A stretch of 64,000 nt of DNA from Pseudonocardiaceae bacterium (GTDB lineage: Bacteria; Actinomycetota; Actinomycetes; Mycobacteriales; Pseudonocardiaceae). Location of the stretch: NCBI GenBank assembly GCA_009379845.1, contig WHSZ01000004.1, positions 1 to 64,000 of the forward strand, written 5' to 3'. Each line of letters opens with the position of its first letter. Within the stretch, counting starts at the first letter, position 1. The notes under the pieces are model-generated. The model had not been told where the DNA came from. It ran no database searches and saw nothing but the letters and a program-made list of their open reading frames with translations. Positions 1-8,634 of the stretch are shown here, in pieces. Position numbers and translations under genes: made by a program.

Positions 1-32
1 CGCCTGAATCGTGCGCCGCCTGAATCGTGCGC
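1..32. repeat. Two direct copies of a 16-bp unit at the window edge
   Basis: The unit CGCCTGAATCGTGCGC occurs at 1-16 and again, identically, at 17-32. It sits downstream of the VOC gene stop on the minus strand. The array may continue outside the window, so the copy number is unknown. I see no hairpin with a T-tract here, so a terminator role is not supported. Confidence 0.75.
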
Positions 33-65
33 CGGCGACTCGTGGCCGCTCGGTGAAGCGATCGG

Positions 66-845
66 TCAGGCGATATTGGTTGCCGCGCCGGCCAAGGTGA
101 TCACCGCGAAGGTGGCGCCATGCCGATCGGTGAGCACCGCGAACTTGCCGGCGGGGGTGTCCGTGTCCGGTACGGTGACGGCGCCGCCATGCTCGGTTGC
201 CCGCCGCACGGCGGCGCCGGTGCCCTCCACCGCGAAGTAAACCAGCCAGTGCGGGGACCGATCAGCCGGCCACCGCTCGTCCATCGGCATCATCCCGCCG
301 ATCGTGCGGCCGCCGAGGTGCCACTCGGTGTAGCTCGTCGGGCCGTACACGTGGGTCTTCGCGGCCCAGCCGAACACCGAGTGATAGAACGCCTCGGATC
401 GCGCGAGATCCCGGGTGGCCAACTCGTTCCAGCACAGCGCGCCGGTCTCGTTCACCAGTTCGGCGCCGGCCATGTTGCCCGGCTGCCACGCCGAGAACGT
501 CGCGCCGAGTGGGTCGGCGAACACCGCCATGGTGCCGATCTCCATGACGTCCAGCGGTTCGGCGAGCACCTGACCGCCCGCCCTGAGCACCGCCTCGGTG
601 GTGCCGTCCACATCGGCCACCGACACATACGTGGTCCACCACGGTGGACCGGGCTCCTGTTGCGAACCGATACCCGCGACGGGAAGCCCGCGCACCGTGC
701 ACAGCTGGTAGCCACCGGTGTCGGGTCCGGTGTCGACGAAGTCCCATCCGAACAGCCCGCGATAGAACTCCGCGGTGGCGGCCGGATCCGGCGAACCCAT
801 ATCGACCCAGCACGGCGTGCCTGGTTCGTACCTGGTTACCCGCAT
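66..845 (-). CDS. VOC-family (glyoxalase/bleomycin-resistance fold) protein, two domains
   Basis: The 259-residue protein has two consecutive vicinal-oxygen-chelate modules of about 125 residues. Each opens with a WxxxxxxDxxxxxxFY-type segment (PCWVDMGSPDPAATAEFY; then LCWNELATRDLARSEAFY) and ends in a DPxGAxF / DRHGATFAV strand. This tandem layout is usual for actinobacterial VOC proteins of unknown substrate. I chose the ATG at 845 because GGAAGGAG lies about 9 bases upstream; an in-frame start at 863 would add six residues and lacks such a site. It lies 46 bases after the GT2 gene on the same strand and may be the last gene of that operon. The substrate cannot be told from sequence. Confidence 0.85.
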   Translation of the reverse strand: MRVTRYEPGTPCWVDMGSPDPAATAEFYRGLFGWDFVDTGPDTGGYQLCTVRGLPVAGIGSQQEPGPPWWTTYVSVADVDGTTEAVLRAGGQVLAEPLDVMEIGTMAVFADPLGATFSAWQPGNMAGAELVNETGALCWNELATRDLARSEAFYHSVFGWAAKTHVYGPTSYTEWHLGGRTIGGMMPMDERWPADRSPHWLVYFAVEGTGAAVRRATEHGGAVTVPDTDTPAGKFAVLTDRHGATFAVITLAGAATNIA

Positions 846-891
846 CGTCGGTGCTCCTTCCACAGTGGACAGTCATCGAGCACGGCCACCA

Positions 892-2250
892 CTAAGCCTG
901 AGCTTCGGAGCGCTCCGGTGCATGCATCAAATGCGGTACCGTCGCCGCCGCATCTGGTTGAGCGATCGATGCGCGACGGGCCGGGCTCACCCACCGACCG
1001 GTGGACCGCTCAAGCCAGGCACGAGGCAGGCTGTAGAGCGTTATCGCCGCGTCCAGCATCCGCATCGGCACCGAAAGCAACCCGCCGAGCAGGTAGCGCG
1101 GGCGGCGCTCGAGGACCGCGACGATCACGGTGAGCAGGTAGTCCGGAAGCAGCACGCCCAACCCGATCGTGGTCAGATCGACGTACTCACCGACCGTGTG
1201 GTACGCCGGACCGATTATCGGCCAGCCTTGCATGACGCCGAACAACTCCGGGATCACCAGCAACACCAGCACGAACGGCAACGTGATCAGCAGCAGGCTC
1301 GCGGTGATCAGCTCCAAAATCGACAGCGTCAGCATGCCGGTGAACAGGTCGAGCCGCGGCCGGAAGCGCCGCACGGTCTGCCAGAAACCCAGCGCCCAGC
1401 GTTTCGTCTGGCGCACGTAGTCGGCCAGCCGAATGGGGTCCTGGGTGATCGCGATCGCGTGCAAGGAGAACCCGACCTTGCCGAGGTGGCGCCGGTACAC
1501 CTCGAAGGTCATGTTGAAGTCCTCGATGACCAGACCGGGCGGGTTGATATCGATGTGCGGCAGCACCCGCGTGCGGTACATGCTCGCGAATCCCGGCACG
1601 ATATAAGTGGCGTTCGTGCGCCGCCACGTCTGGCCGAACTTCAGCAGCCGCTGCAGCAACGCGTAGATCCGCGAGCGATGGCAGGTCAGCACGAACGAAC
1701 CGAACGAGCGTGGTCCGTAGTTCCAGTCGGTGCGCGCGCAACCGGCTACCGCGACGACGGACGGATCGTCGAACAGCGGTAGCGCGGTGTCGAAGTAGCC
1801 ATCGTCGAGGCGGGTGTCCGCGTCGAGCAGCAGCACCGCCCGGTAACCGGTCGCCAGCTCGAAGCGGTCGATGCCTTCCTGCAACGCCCCTGCCTTGCCC
1901 ACATTGCTCGCCGTTTCGATGACGTTGACGCCGTGCGCCTTGGCCAGCTCGACTGTGCGGTCGGTGGACGCATCCGAAACGACGTAGATGTTCCCGGCCG
2001 GAATGAGCCGGGCGAGCGCGGAGAGCGAAGCGTCGATAACGACTTCCTCGTTGTGCGCGGCCATCAGTACGGCCACGTCACGGAGGTTCATCCGGGAAAG
2101 CGGTACCACGTTGCCGAGCCCCCGGCGCACCGCCAACCGCTCCTCGGCGGCCGCTCGACGTTCCTCGGCAAGCCTTGCCAGTCCCAGCGCGCCCCAGACA
2201 ACGAAGTTCACGCCGAATATGAGCAGGGCGAGTAACCAGATCGGGATCAC
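892..2250 (-). CDS. Membrane-bound processive glycosyltransferase, family GT2
   Basis: The 452-residue protein has one N-terminal membrane segment (about 2-25), a cytosolic GT-A catalytic domain, and several membrane segments from about 310 to 410. The catalytic signature is complete: an early Asp in VVSDASTD, the DxD-like LLDADT, the acceptor-site IEDFN, and QTKRW, equivalent to the Q/RxxRW motif of processive cellulose, chitin, hyaluronan and PgaC-type synthases. It should therefore polymerise a sugar from a UDP-donor and extrude the chain. The GTG start at 2250 follows AGGAGGGTG inside the end of the GH18 gene, 11 bases away, so the two are probably co-transcribed. The product is unknown; the neighbouring deacetylase and GH18 hydrolase favour an N-acetyl-hexosamine polymer. 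Confidence 0.88.
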   Translation of the reverse strand: MIPIWLLALLIFGVNFVVWGALGLARLAEERRAAAEERLAVRRGLGNVVPLSRMNLRDVAVLMAAHNEEVVIDASLSALARLIPAGNIYVVSDASTDRTVELAKAHGVNVIETASNVGKAGALQEGIDRFELATGYRAVLLLDADTRLDDGYFDTALPLFDDPSVVAVAGCARTDWNYGPRSFGSFVLTCHRSRIYALLQRLLKFGQTWRRTNATYIVPGFASMYRTRVLPHIDINPPGLVIEDFNMTFEVYRRHLGKVGFSLHAIAITQDPIRLADYVRQTKRWALGFWQTVRRFRPRLDLFTGMLTLSILELITASLLLITLPFVLVLLVIPELFGVMQGWPIIGPAYHTVGEYVDLTTIGLGVLLPDYLLTVIVAVLERRPRYLLGGLLSVPMRMLDAAITLYSLPRAWLERSTGRWVSPARRASIAQPDAAATVPHLMHAPERSEAQA

Positions 2251-2261
2251 CAGACACCCTC

Positions 2262-3335
2262 CTACTCGGGTATTTCGATGGGATCACTCGGCCGCCAGTG
2301 CCGGCCGAGTTTGGTCCAGACGAAGTCGTCCTCTGGACCGAACAGCCAGAGAAAGACGCCACCGATGCTGTAGCGCCGCGCCAGGTCGAATTTCGCCGAC
2401 GCGCTGTAGGCGTTCTCGAACCACAGCTCGTGTTCCACGCCTTGATCGTCGGTGTAGCGCAGCCGGGGCGACTCACTGAACCCGTCCCAGTGCACCTTTG
2501 CGTTGAACTTCCGCGATCGCCCGAACGCCTGCAACCAGGTGATCGGGCTGGCGCGGCCGCGGGCCCAGTCGTAGCCGTACATCGGTACTCCCAGCACGAT
2601 CTTCTCGGGCGGGATCTGGCTGGTCGCGTAGTCCAGCACGTCGGCCACCCAGCCGATCGGCGCGACCGGTCCCGGAGCGGAGGTTTGCCAGTGGTAGTCG
2701 TAGGCCATCAGCCGAACCTGATCGGCGACCTGCCCGATCGCGGCGTAATCCTGTGCCTTGTTGCGCTCGTCGTAACCGGCATCGGTGGTCTTCGCGAACA
2801 CATCCACGGACAGCCGCTTGCCCATCGCGTGCAACCCGTCGGCCAGTTCGGTCAGCATCCGGGTAAAGGCCGCCCGATCGGTCGATCGGAGCTCCTCGTA
2901 GTCGATGTCGATGCCGTCGTAACCGCGCGAGCGGACCAGTTCGACGATGTCCCGCACGTGCGCGGTCCTCGCCGAGGGGTCGTGCAGGATGCGCCTGACC
3001 GGCGCGGCGTTCCAGGTACCGCCGGACACGTTCGCGATGCTGGGCACGATGCTCAGCCCGGCGGCGCGGAGCCGCTCGAGGTGCCGGTTCGCGGAGCCCG
3101 CCGTGGCGCTCGGTTGCCGCTGAATCGTGCCGTCCTCTTCGACTCCGTACAACCAGGGCGTGACCTCGGTGAAGGTGTCGCCGCGGGAGAGCACCGAGTC
3201 CGCGCCGTGGCCCAGGTTCCAGTGCGGGAGCGCGGCAATCGTGTGCGGCCGGGTCGGCCCGCTGACCAACCCGGCCGCCGGTGGCACCATGGCGAGCACC
3301 AGCAGTTCGCAGAGCAGAACTACCGCGGCACGCAT
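2262..3335 (-). CDS. Secreted glycoside hydrolase family 18 protein (chitinase/YaaH-like)
   Basis: This 357-residue protein starts with a signal peptide (MRAAVVLLCELLVLAMVPPA) and is followed by one GH18 barrel. The family catalytic strand DGIDIDYE (DxxDxDxE) is intact near residues 140-147, so it is predicted active on a beta-1,4 N-acetylhexosamine polymer. The motifs QVRLMAYDYHW and LGVPMYGYDW are further typical barrel strands, and GGVFLWLFG is the last one. Overall it resembles the YaaH/spore-type GH18 group rather than large modular chitinases, since it lacks a chitin-binding domain. The start overlaps the end of the SDR gene by 16 bases, so it is coupled to it. It may trim or remodel the polymer made by the adjacent GT2. 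Confidence 0.87.
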   Translation of the reverse strand: MRAAVVLLCELLVLAMVPPAAGLVSGPTRPHTIAALPHWNLGHGADSVLSRGDTFTEVTPWLYGVEEDGTIQRQPSATAGSANRHLERLRAAGLSIVPSIANVSGGTWNAAPVRRILHDPSARTAHVRDIVELVRSRGYDGIDIDYEELRSTDRAAFTRMLTELADGLHAMGKRLSVDVFAKTTDAGYDERNKAQDYAAIGQVADQVRLMAYDYHWQTSAPGPVAPIGWVADVLDYATSQIPPEKIVLGVPMYGYDWARGRASPITWLQAFGRSRKFNAKVHWDGFSESPRLRYTDDQGVEHELWFENAYSASAKFDLARRYSIGGVFLWLFGPEDDFVWTKLGRHWRPSDPIEIPE

Positions 3336-4312
3336 ACGGGCTCGGCCGTGGTCGGTGCGCTGTGCTCGGCGATCACCGACGCGAGGATGTCGTCAAGGCT
3401 TCGGCTCGGCGAGAATCCGACCTGGGCGCGGGCCCTGCCGCAGTCCGGAACCCGGCGCTGCATGTCTTCGTAACCGGGTCCGTATGCCTGCTCGTACGGG
3501 ACCTGGACGATCGGGCTGACCAAGCCGGTCGCCGTGCGCACCCGCTCGGCGAGCTCGCCGATGCTGACCTGCTCGGAGCTGCCGAGATTGAACACCTTGC
3601 CGTGCGCGGTCTCGTCCTCGAGCAGTGCGATCAGTGCCGGGACAACGTCCAGCACGTGGCAGAAGCATCGAATCTGCTCGCCGGATCCGAACACGGTGAG
3701 CGGCTCACCGGCGAGGGCCTGGCTGACGAACCGGGGGATGACCATGCCGTAGGTGCCGGTCTGCCGCGGACCGACGGTGTTGAACGGGCGCACGATCACC
3801 GCGCCGACGCTGTGTTCCATCGCGTAGGTGTAGGCGAGCGTCTCGTCCAGTGCCTTCGCTTCCGCGTACGACCAGCGACTCTTCAGCGGGGAGCCCAGCA
3901 CGCGATCGTCTTCTTCGGTCAGCCCGATCTTGGTGTTCTTGCCGTACACCTCGCTGGTGGAGGCCACCAGGATCCGTGCCCCGTTCTCCCGCGCGGCTTC
4001 CAGCACGGTCTCCGTGCCACGCAGGTTGGTGTGCAAGCTGTCCAGCGTCTTGCTGAGGATGGTGAACACTCCGACCGCGGCGGCGAGGTGATAGACGGCG
4101 CCGACACCCGCCATGGACCGCTTGACGATGTCGGCGTCGCAGATCGAGCCGCGCACCACGGTCAGCCGCTCGTGCCCAGCCGAACGCGCGAGATTGAGCT
4201 CGCTGCCGGTGCTGAAGTCGTCAAGCACGACGACCTCATGTCCAAGATCGAGCAGGTACTCGGTCAGATGCGAGCCGATAAAGCCGGCACCTCCGGTGAC
4301 CAGACACTTCAT
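3320..4312 (-). CDS. NAD-dependent sugar epimerase/dehydratase (extended SDR)
   Basis: The 330-residue protein begins with the Rossmann motif TGGAGFIGSHL and contains STSEVYG and the catalytic YAEAK (YxxxK), the hallmark of UDP-sugar extended SDRs such as UDP-glucose 4-epimerase, UDP-glucuronate decarboxylase and dTDP-glucose dehydratase. The ATG at 4312 is chosen because MKCLVTGGAGFIGSH is the canonical N-terminus; earlier in-frame codons only add a non-conserved leader. It lies 71 bases after the UDP-sugar dehydrogenase gene and overlaps the GH18 gene. The pairing with a 6-dehydrogenase suggests that it acts on a UDP-uronic acid, by 4-epimerisation or decarboxylation. Its exact reaction is not resolved. 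Confidence 0.85.
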   Translation of the reverse strand: MKCLVTGGAGFIGSHLTEYLLDLGHEVVVLDDFSTGSELNLARSAGHERLTVVRGSICDADIVKRSMAGVGAVYHLAAAVGVFTILSKTLDSLHTNLRGTETVLEAARENGARILVASTSEVYGKNTKIGLTEEDDRVLGSPLKSRWSYAEAKALDETLAYTYAMEHSVGAVIVRPFNTVGPRQTGTYGMVIPRFVSQALAGEPLTVFGSGEQIRCFCHVLDVVPALIALLEDETAHGKVFNLGSSEQVSIGELAERVRTATGLVSPIVQVPYEQAYGPGYEDMQRRVPDCGRARAQVGFSPSRSLDDILASVIAEHSAPTTAEPVCVPR

Positions 4313-4383
4313 CGGTGCCCATCCCTTCTCACTGATTCCAGCCTTTCGTTGCATTTCCGCTGTTTCCAGGTTGGTGGTGCGGC

Positions 4384-5766
4384 TCATACCAGCTCGCGCT
4401 GCGATGCCGAGTCGAAGCGGTAGGTCGCGTCCAGCACGATCGGGCACTTGGCCACCCAGCCGTACTCGTGCTCGGGGTGCACCGTGTGGACGATCGCGAG
4501 GTCCCAGTCCTGCCCGTGCGGGTCCAGCACGGTCTCCATGCGGCGGTCTCCGGATAGCGCGATGCGCTCCACGAGCGGGTCGTGAAAGGCGACCTTCGCA
4601 CCGCGTGCTTCGAGCTCGATGATGATCTGCAATGCGGAGGATTCCCGCACATCGGCCACGCCCGGCTTGTAGCTGACGCCGACGACAACGACCCTGGCTC
4701 CGGCCATTCCGCGCCCGGCATCGGAGAGCGCTTCAACGGCCCTGTCGACGACGTGCTTCGGCCGGCGCGCGATCGCGGTCATGGCCTGCTGGACGAGCGG
4801 AGCGCCGCGCCGCACCTTGCGGAGTTGCCAGAGCAGATAGTGCGGATCGCACGGGATGCAGTGGCCACCCACGCCGGGGCCCGGGTAGAACGCGAGGAAT
4901 CCGTACGGCTTGGTGGCCGCCGCGTTCGTAATCTCGATCGGGTCGAGAGAGAGCGTGCCGCAAATTTCCGCGAATTCGTTCGCCAATGCGATGCCGACCG
5001 CGCGGAACGTATTCTCGTACAGTTTGGTGAGCTCCGCCGCTTCGGGCGAGCTAACCGAGTACACGATTGGTGTGACAAATTCAAGCACAGCCTTCGCGCG
5101 GTCCGTACATTTCTGCGTCATGCCGCCGACGACACGCGGTGTCTCGCTTTGTGCGTGCTGTGAATTACCGGGGTCAATTCGTTCCGGACTGAACGCGACG
5201 AAAATGTCTTTGCCAATGGTGAAGCCGCGTTCGGCCAGCGGCTCGGCGAGCAGTTGTTTCGTGGTGCCGACGAAGCTGGTGGACGTCAAGATCAAAGTCT
5301 GCCCTTGGCGGGCGCGCTCGACGACGACGCGGCAGGCAGCCGTGAGCGGGCCGAGATCCGGGCTCAGGTGATGGTCGATCGGCGTGGGCACACATATGAT
5401 CACGGTATCCGCTTCGGCCAGATACTCGAAATCAGTTGTTAGCCGAAAGTTCTTGTCGGCCAACGCCTTTGACAACCTGGCGTGATCTTCGGCCACCAGG
5501 TCGGCCGCCCCGGCCTCGATGGTTCGCAGCCGTTCGATACTCACGTCGATACCGATGGTGGGGATCGTGGCGGCGTGCAGCGCGAGCGCCGTCGGCAGGC
5601 CGACATAGCCCATACCGACGATGCCCACTGTGCCGGGTGTTGTTGGGACCGAACCATTGGTGCTCGAGACGCGGACCGTCGTCGCGGCCGGCGCCGAAAC
5701 GATCCGGGTGGGCGCTAAACACACATTCTGTGCTGGTGTTTCACGCGTACTGGCTTGGGATTCCAT
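4384..5766 (-). CDS. UDP-sugar 6-dehydrogenase (WecC/WbpA/TuaD family)
   Basis: This 460-residue protein carries the NAD-binding motif GIVGMGYVGLPTA near residue 50 and the active-site region GGHCIPCDPHYLL, whose Cys forms the thio-intermediate in oxidation of the C6 hydroxyl to a carboxylate. The HCIPCDPHY form is typical of UDP-N-acetyl-glucosamine or -mannosamine dehydrogenases rather than classical UDP-glucose dehydrogenase, though specificity cannot be fixed. The ATG at 5766 is preferred to the upstream codon at 5958: the extra 64 residues would be basic and non-conserved and would run through the AT-rich leader into the preceding gene. It is probably the first enzyme gene of the minus-strand sugar operon. 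Confidence 0.87.
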   Translation of the reverse strand: MESQASTRETPAQNVCLAPTRIVSAPAATTVRVSSTNGSVPTTPGTVGIVGMGYVGLPTALALHAATIPTIGIDVSIERLRTIEAGAADLVAEDHARLSKALADKNFRLTTDFEYLAEADTVIICVPTPIDHHLSPDLGPLTAACRVVVERARQGQTLILTSTSFVGTTKQLLAEPLAERGFTIGKDIFVAFSPERIDPGNSQHAQSETPRVVGGMTQKCTDRAKAVLEFVTPIVYSVSSPEAAELTKLYENTFRAVGIALANEFAEICGTLSLDPIEITNAAATKPYGFLAFYPGPGVGGHCIPCDPHYLLWQLRKVRRGAPLVQQAMTAIARRPKHVVDRAVEALSDAGRGMAGARVVVVGVSYKPGVADVRESSALQIIIELEARGAKVAFHDPLVERIALSGDRRMETVLDPHGQDWDLAIVHTVHPEHEYGWVAKCPIVLDATYRFDSASQRELV

Positions 5767-5803
5767 TCTACCGCCACTCGATAAGTTCGACAGGTTTTTG
5801 TGC

Positions 5804-5826
5804 TCGTCGATCCGTCGAATCGACGA
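5804..5826. promoter_or_regulatory. Inverted repeat in the AT-rich leader of the sugar operon
   Basis: TCGTCGAT (5804-5811) and ATCGACGA (5819-5826) form a perfect 8-bp inverted repeat with a 7-base spacer. The gap between the regulator stop (5873) and the dehydrogenase start (5766) is strikingly AT-rich for this genome. On the minus strand a TTGAAA sits at 5849-5844 and TATCGT at 5829-5824, a possible but tightly spaced promoter overlapping the repeat. It could be an operator or an mRNA hairpin; no T-tract follows on the minus strand, so a terminator is unlikely. Confidence 0.45.
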
Positions 5827-5872
5827 TACGTAGCTAGTTAATTTTTCAACTCGTGTGGTGAGGTGAACGCGA

Positions 5873-6586
5873 CTACGTTCTTTGTACTGGGAAGGCCACC
5901 GCCTTCTCCCGGGGTTGCGCGGATGGCGTTCTGGGTGCCATGCCCGCGGCACGAGCAACCTTTACCGCCTCAAGTCCACTGTGTACGTGCAGTTTCTTGA
6001 AAATGTTGCGTACGTGGGTTCGCATCGTGTTCGGGGAAACACCGAGCTGCATGGCGATCTCACCACTGCGCGTGCCCTCGACCATGCCGAGCAGCACTTC
6101 CCGTTCCTTGCCACTGAGCACGTCCAGTGGACCGGAGCAATCGCGGACGTTCCGCACGTCCGCGCGCAGTTGCCGGAGTACTGCCCCCAGATACTCTGGT
6201 GGAAACCAGGCGTGCCCGCCCATGACCGCGCGCAGCACGGTGAGCAGGTGTTCGGTGGTGCTTTCCTTTGGCACCCACGCGTCGGCTCCGGCGCGCGCGG
6301 CATCGATGACCTTTGCGGTGTCCTGGCTACCGGTAAGCACCACGATGTGCGTGGCCGGCACCGAGGCGATGAGCTCTCGCAGTAATTCCTTACCGCGAAC
6401 ACCGGGTGCGTCCAGATCGATGATCACGACGTCCGGGTTCTGCCGGACTACCGAGTCCACCAGCGCCGGGTCGTTTGTCGCCGCCTTGCCGACGATCCAG
6501 ATGTCCGGCGCGGCGGACAGCGTGGTTGCCAAGGCTTCGGTCAGCATGAGGTGGTCGTCGACAAGGAAGGTACGAACGAAGGGCAC
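5873..6586 (-). CDS. LuxR/NarL-family response regulator without adjacent kinase
   Basis: The 237-residue protein has a receiver domain (VDDH acidic pair, phospho-acceptor Asp in VVIIDLDAPG, Lys in WVPKES) and a C-terminal LuxR helix-turn-helix (LSGKEREVLLGMVEG ... NTMRTHVRNIFKKL). The GTG start at 6586 is chosen because GGAGAG lies about 8 bases upstream and MPFVRTFLVDDH matches a normal receiver start; the longer ORF from 6649 adds a basic leader. It lies immediately upstream of the sugar operon on the same strand and diverges from the deacetylase gene, so it is a good candidate regulator of both. No kinase gene is adjacent; the kinase at 9.6 kb has its own partner. Confidence 0.87.
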   Translation of the reverse strand: MPFVRTFLVDDHLMLTEALATTLSAAPDIWIVGKAATNDPALVDSVVRQNPDVVIIDLDAPGVRGKELLRELIASVPATHIVVLTGSQDTAKVIDAARAGADAWVPKESTTEHLLTVLRAVMGGHAWFPPEYLGAVLRQLRADVRNVRDCSGPLDVLSGKEREVLLGMVEGTRSGEIAMQLGVSPNTMRTHVRNIFKKLHVHSGLEAVKVARAAGMAPRTPSAQPREKAVAFPVQRT

Positions 6587-6789
6587 GAGAACCACTCTCC
6601 GCCGTCGCGGCAGAATTGTCCTCGTACAGCCATACGAGTTCCGGCTCATGCAGGTGGATGAGATCTTCGCGCACCGCGCCCGCCCCCCGCGAATGACGTA
6701 CTACTGCTAGTCCAACGATGGGAGGCGGTTGCGCTTCGCGAGCTCTAACGTCTCGAAGTGCCTGACGTCGAGAGCTGGGTGGCTTCCGC

Positions 6790-8634
6790 ATGCCTTCGAA
6801 TCCGTATACCCGTCCGAACCGTGTCATGACCGTTGGCGCCATCGCCTACGCGCGGCGGGTGGTGGTCGTGCTGGCCGTTGCCCTGCTGGGGCTGTCGATG
6901 GTGTACGCCATCGGGGGCGCGCCGAAGGCGGTTGCGCAAGGGCAGACCGTGGTGAGCCTGACGTTCGACGACGGCTATGCGGACAACATGAACGCGCTGC
7001 CGATATTGAACCAGCACGGCATGAACGGCACGTTCTATGTCACCACCGGCCCGGTCGGCACAGCCGGCCACCTCACAAGAGCCAATCTGGACAGCCTCGC
7101 GGCGAGCGGCAACGAGATCGCAGGGCACACCGTGACGCACCCCGATCTCACCACCGTTCCCGCGGACGAGGCACGACGCCAGATCTGCAATTCCCGTGCC
7201 ACCCTGACCAGTTGGGGCTTCCCGCAGACGTCGTTCGCGTACCCGTACGCCACACACAACTCCCAGCTCGAGGACATCGTCGCGGAGTGCGGGTACAACA
7301 GCGCGCGCACCCTCGGCGATCTGCAGACCAGGTTCGGATGTCCCGGCTGCCCCTACGCGGGGCCGATTCCGCCGACCAACCCGTACAACGTTCCGGCACC
7401 CGCCCAGCAGGACGGGAACTGGACGTTGGATGATCTGAAGAGCGCCGTGACCAACGCGGAGGGCAGCGGCGGAGGCTGGGTCCCGCTGACCTTCCACCAC
7501 GTGTGCGACAACTGCGGTTCGCTGGCGATCAGCCCGGCGCTGCTGGACCAGTTCCTTTCCTGGCTGGCTCAACGGGGATCGCTCGGCACCACCGTGAAGA
7601 CGGTCGACGATGTCGTCGGTGGCGCGGTGCAGCCGGTCGTGACCGTTCCGCCGGCCACCAACACCGAGCTGGTCAACACGTCGCTGGAGGATTCCACCGG
7701 CGGTTCCGGTTTCCCGGATTGCTGGATGGCGACCGGGTGGGGCACGAACACGGCGACCTGGACGCGAACCACCGATGCGCACACCGGGCAGGCGGCGCAA
7801 CGGCTGGACGTGACCGGATACAGCGACGGCGATGCCAAGCTGATGCCCACCCTGGATACCGGGGCGTGTTCCCCGGCTGGGACGCCTGGGCAGAGCTATG
7901 AGCTCGGCACCTGGTACAAGTCGGACGCGATAACCCAGTTCGCGGTGTACTACCGGACGGCTTCGGGCGCATGGACGTACTGGACGTCCAGCCCCTGGTT
8001 CGGCCCAGCCACCAACTGGACCGAGGCGAAGTGGACCACACCTGAACTACCACCGGAAGCCGTTGGCGTGAGCTTCGGGCTCGCGCCGATCGGCAACGGC
8101 ACGCTAACCACGGACGATTACAGCTTCGCCCAGGCGAGTCCGCCACCGGTGAATACGGCGCTGAGCAACACGTCCCTCGAGGAAGCGACCGGCGGCTCGG
8201 GTTTCCCGGATTGCTGGATGCCGGGCGGCTGGGGCGCCAACACGCCGACCTGGACGCGAACCGCCGACGCGCACAGCGGGCAGGCCGCGCAGCGATTGGA
8301 CATAACCGGCCACGTGGACGGTGACGCCAAGCTGCTGCCGAGCTGGGACGCGGCCGGCTGCACGCCGGCGATCACACCAGGGCAGAGTTACGACCTCGGC
8401 ACCTGGTATAAGGCGAATGGGACCAGTCAGTTCGCCTTGTACTATCGGACGGTGTCCGGCAACTGGACGTACTGGACGTCGAGCCCGTGGTTCGGCTCGG
8501 CTGCCGACTGGACCGAGGCGACGTGGACGACGCCGCCCGCGCCCACCGACGCCGCCGCGATCAGCTTCGGACTGGCGCTGATCGGCAACGGCACGCTCAC
8601 CACCGACGACTACAGCTTCGCGGCTGGTGGATAG
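6790..8634 (+). CDS. Secreted polysaccharide deacetylase with duplicated C-terminal domain
   Basis: This 614-residue protein has an N-terminal hydrophobic signal segment (about 22-42), a NodB deacetylase domain (about 52-275) and two C-terminal copies of a 158-residue domain (291-448 and 455-612). The deacetylase motifs are visible: LTFDDGYADN with the metal/catalytic Asp pair, GHTVTHPDL as the HxxxH metal site, FAYPYATH and LTFHHVC. It should remove N- or O-acetyl groups from an extracellular polysaccharide. The repeats share blocks such as GGSGFPDCWM, YWTSSPWFG and NGTLTTDDYSF and look like beta-sandwich carbohydrate-binding modules, which is inference. An alternative ATG at 6826 would shorten the leader. 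The next gene begins at the very next base after the stop. Confidence 0.87.
   Translation: MPSNPYTRPNRVMTVGAIAYARRVVVVLAVALLGLSMVYAIGGAPKAVAQGQTVVSLTFDDGYADNMNALPILNQHGMNGTFYVTTGPVGTAGHLTRANLDSLAASGNEIAGHTVTHPDLTTVPADEARRQICNSRATLTSWGFPQTSFAYPYATHNSQLEDIVAECGYNSARTLGDLQTRFGCPGCPYAGPIPPTNPYNVPAPAQQDGNWTLDDLKSAVTNAEGSGGGWVPLTFHHVCDNCGSLAISPALLDQFLSWLAQRGSLGTTVKTVDDVVGGAVQPVVTVPPATNTELVNTSLEDSTGGSGFPDCWMATGWGTNTATWTRTTDAHTGQAAQRLDVTGYSDGDAKLMPTLDTGACSPAGTPGQSYELGTWYKSDAITQFAVYYRTASGAWTYWTSSPWFGPATNWTEAKWTTPELPPEAVGVSFGLAPIGNGTLTTDDYSFAQASPPPVNTALSNTSLEEATGGSGFPDCWMPGGWGANTPTWTRTADAHSGQAAQRLDITGHVDGDAKLLPSWDAAGCTPAITPGQSYDLGTWYKANGTSQFALYYRTVSGNWTYWTSSPWFGSAADWTEATWTTPPAPTDAAAISFGLALIGNGTLTTDDYSFAAGG
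7660..8625 (+). repeat. Internal duplication encoding two copies of a 158-aa domain
   Basis: Copy 1 spans about 7660-8133 and copy 2 about 8152-8625, with a short Pro-rich linker between them (ASPPPVNTA). They are also alike at DNA level, for example shared CTGGACGCGAAC and ACGTACTGGACGTC blocks. This indicates a fairly recent tandem duplication within the deacetylase gene. Confidence 0.85.
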
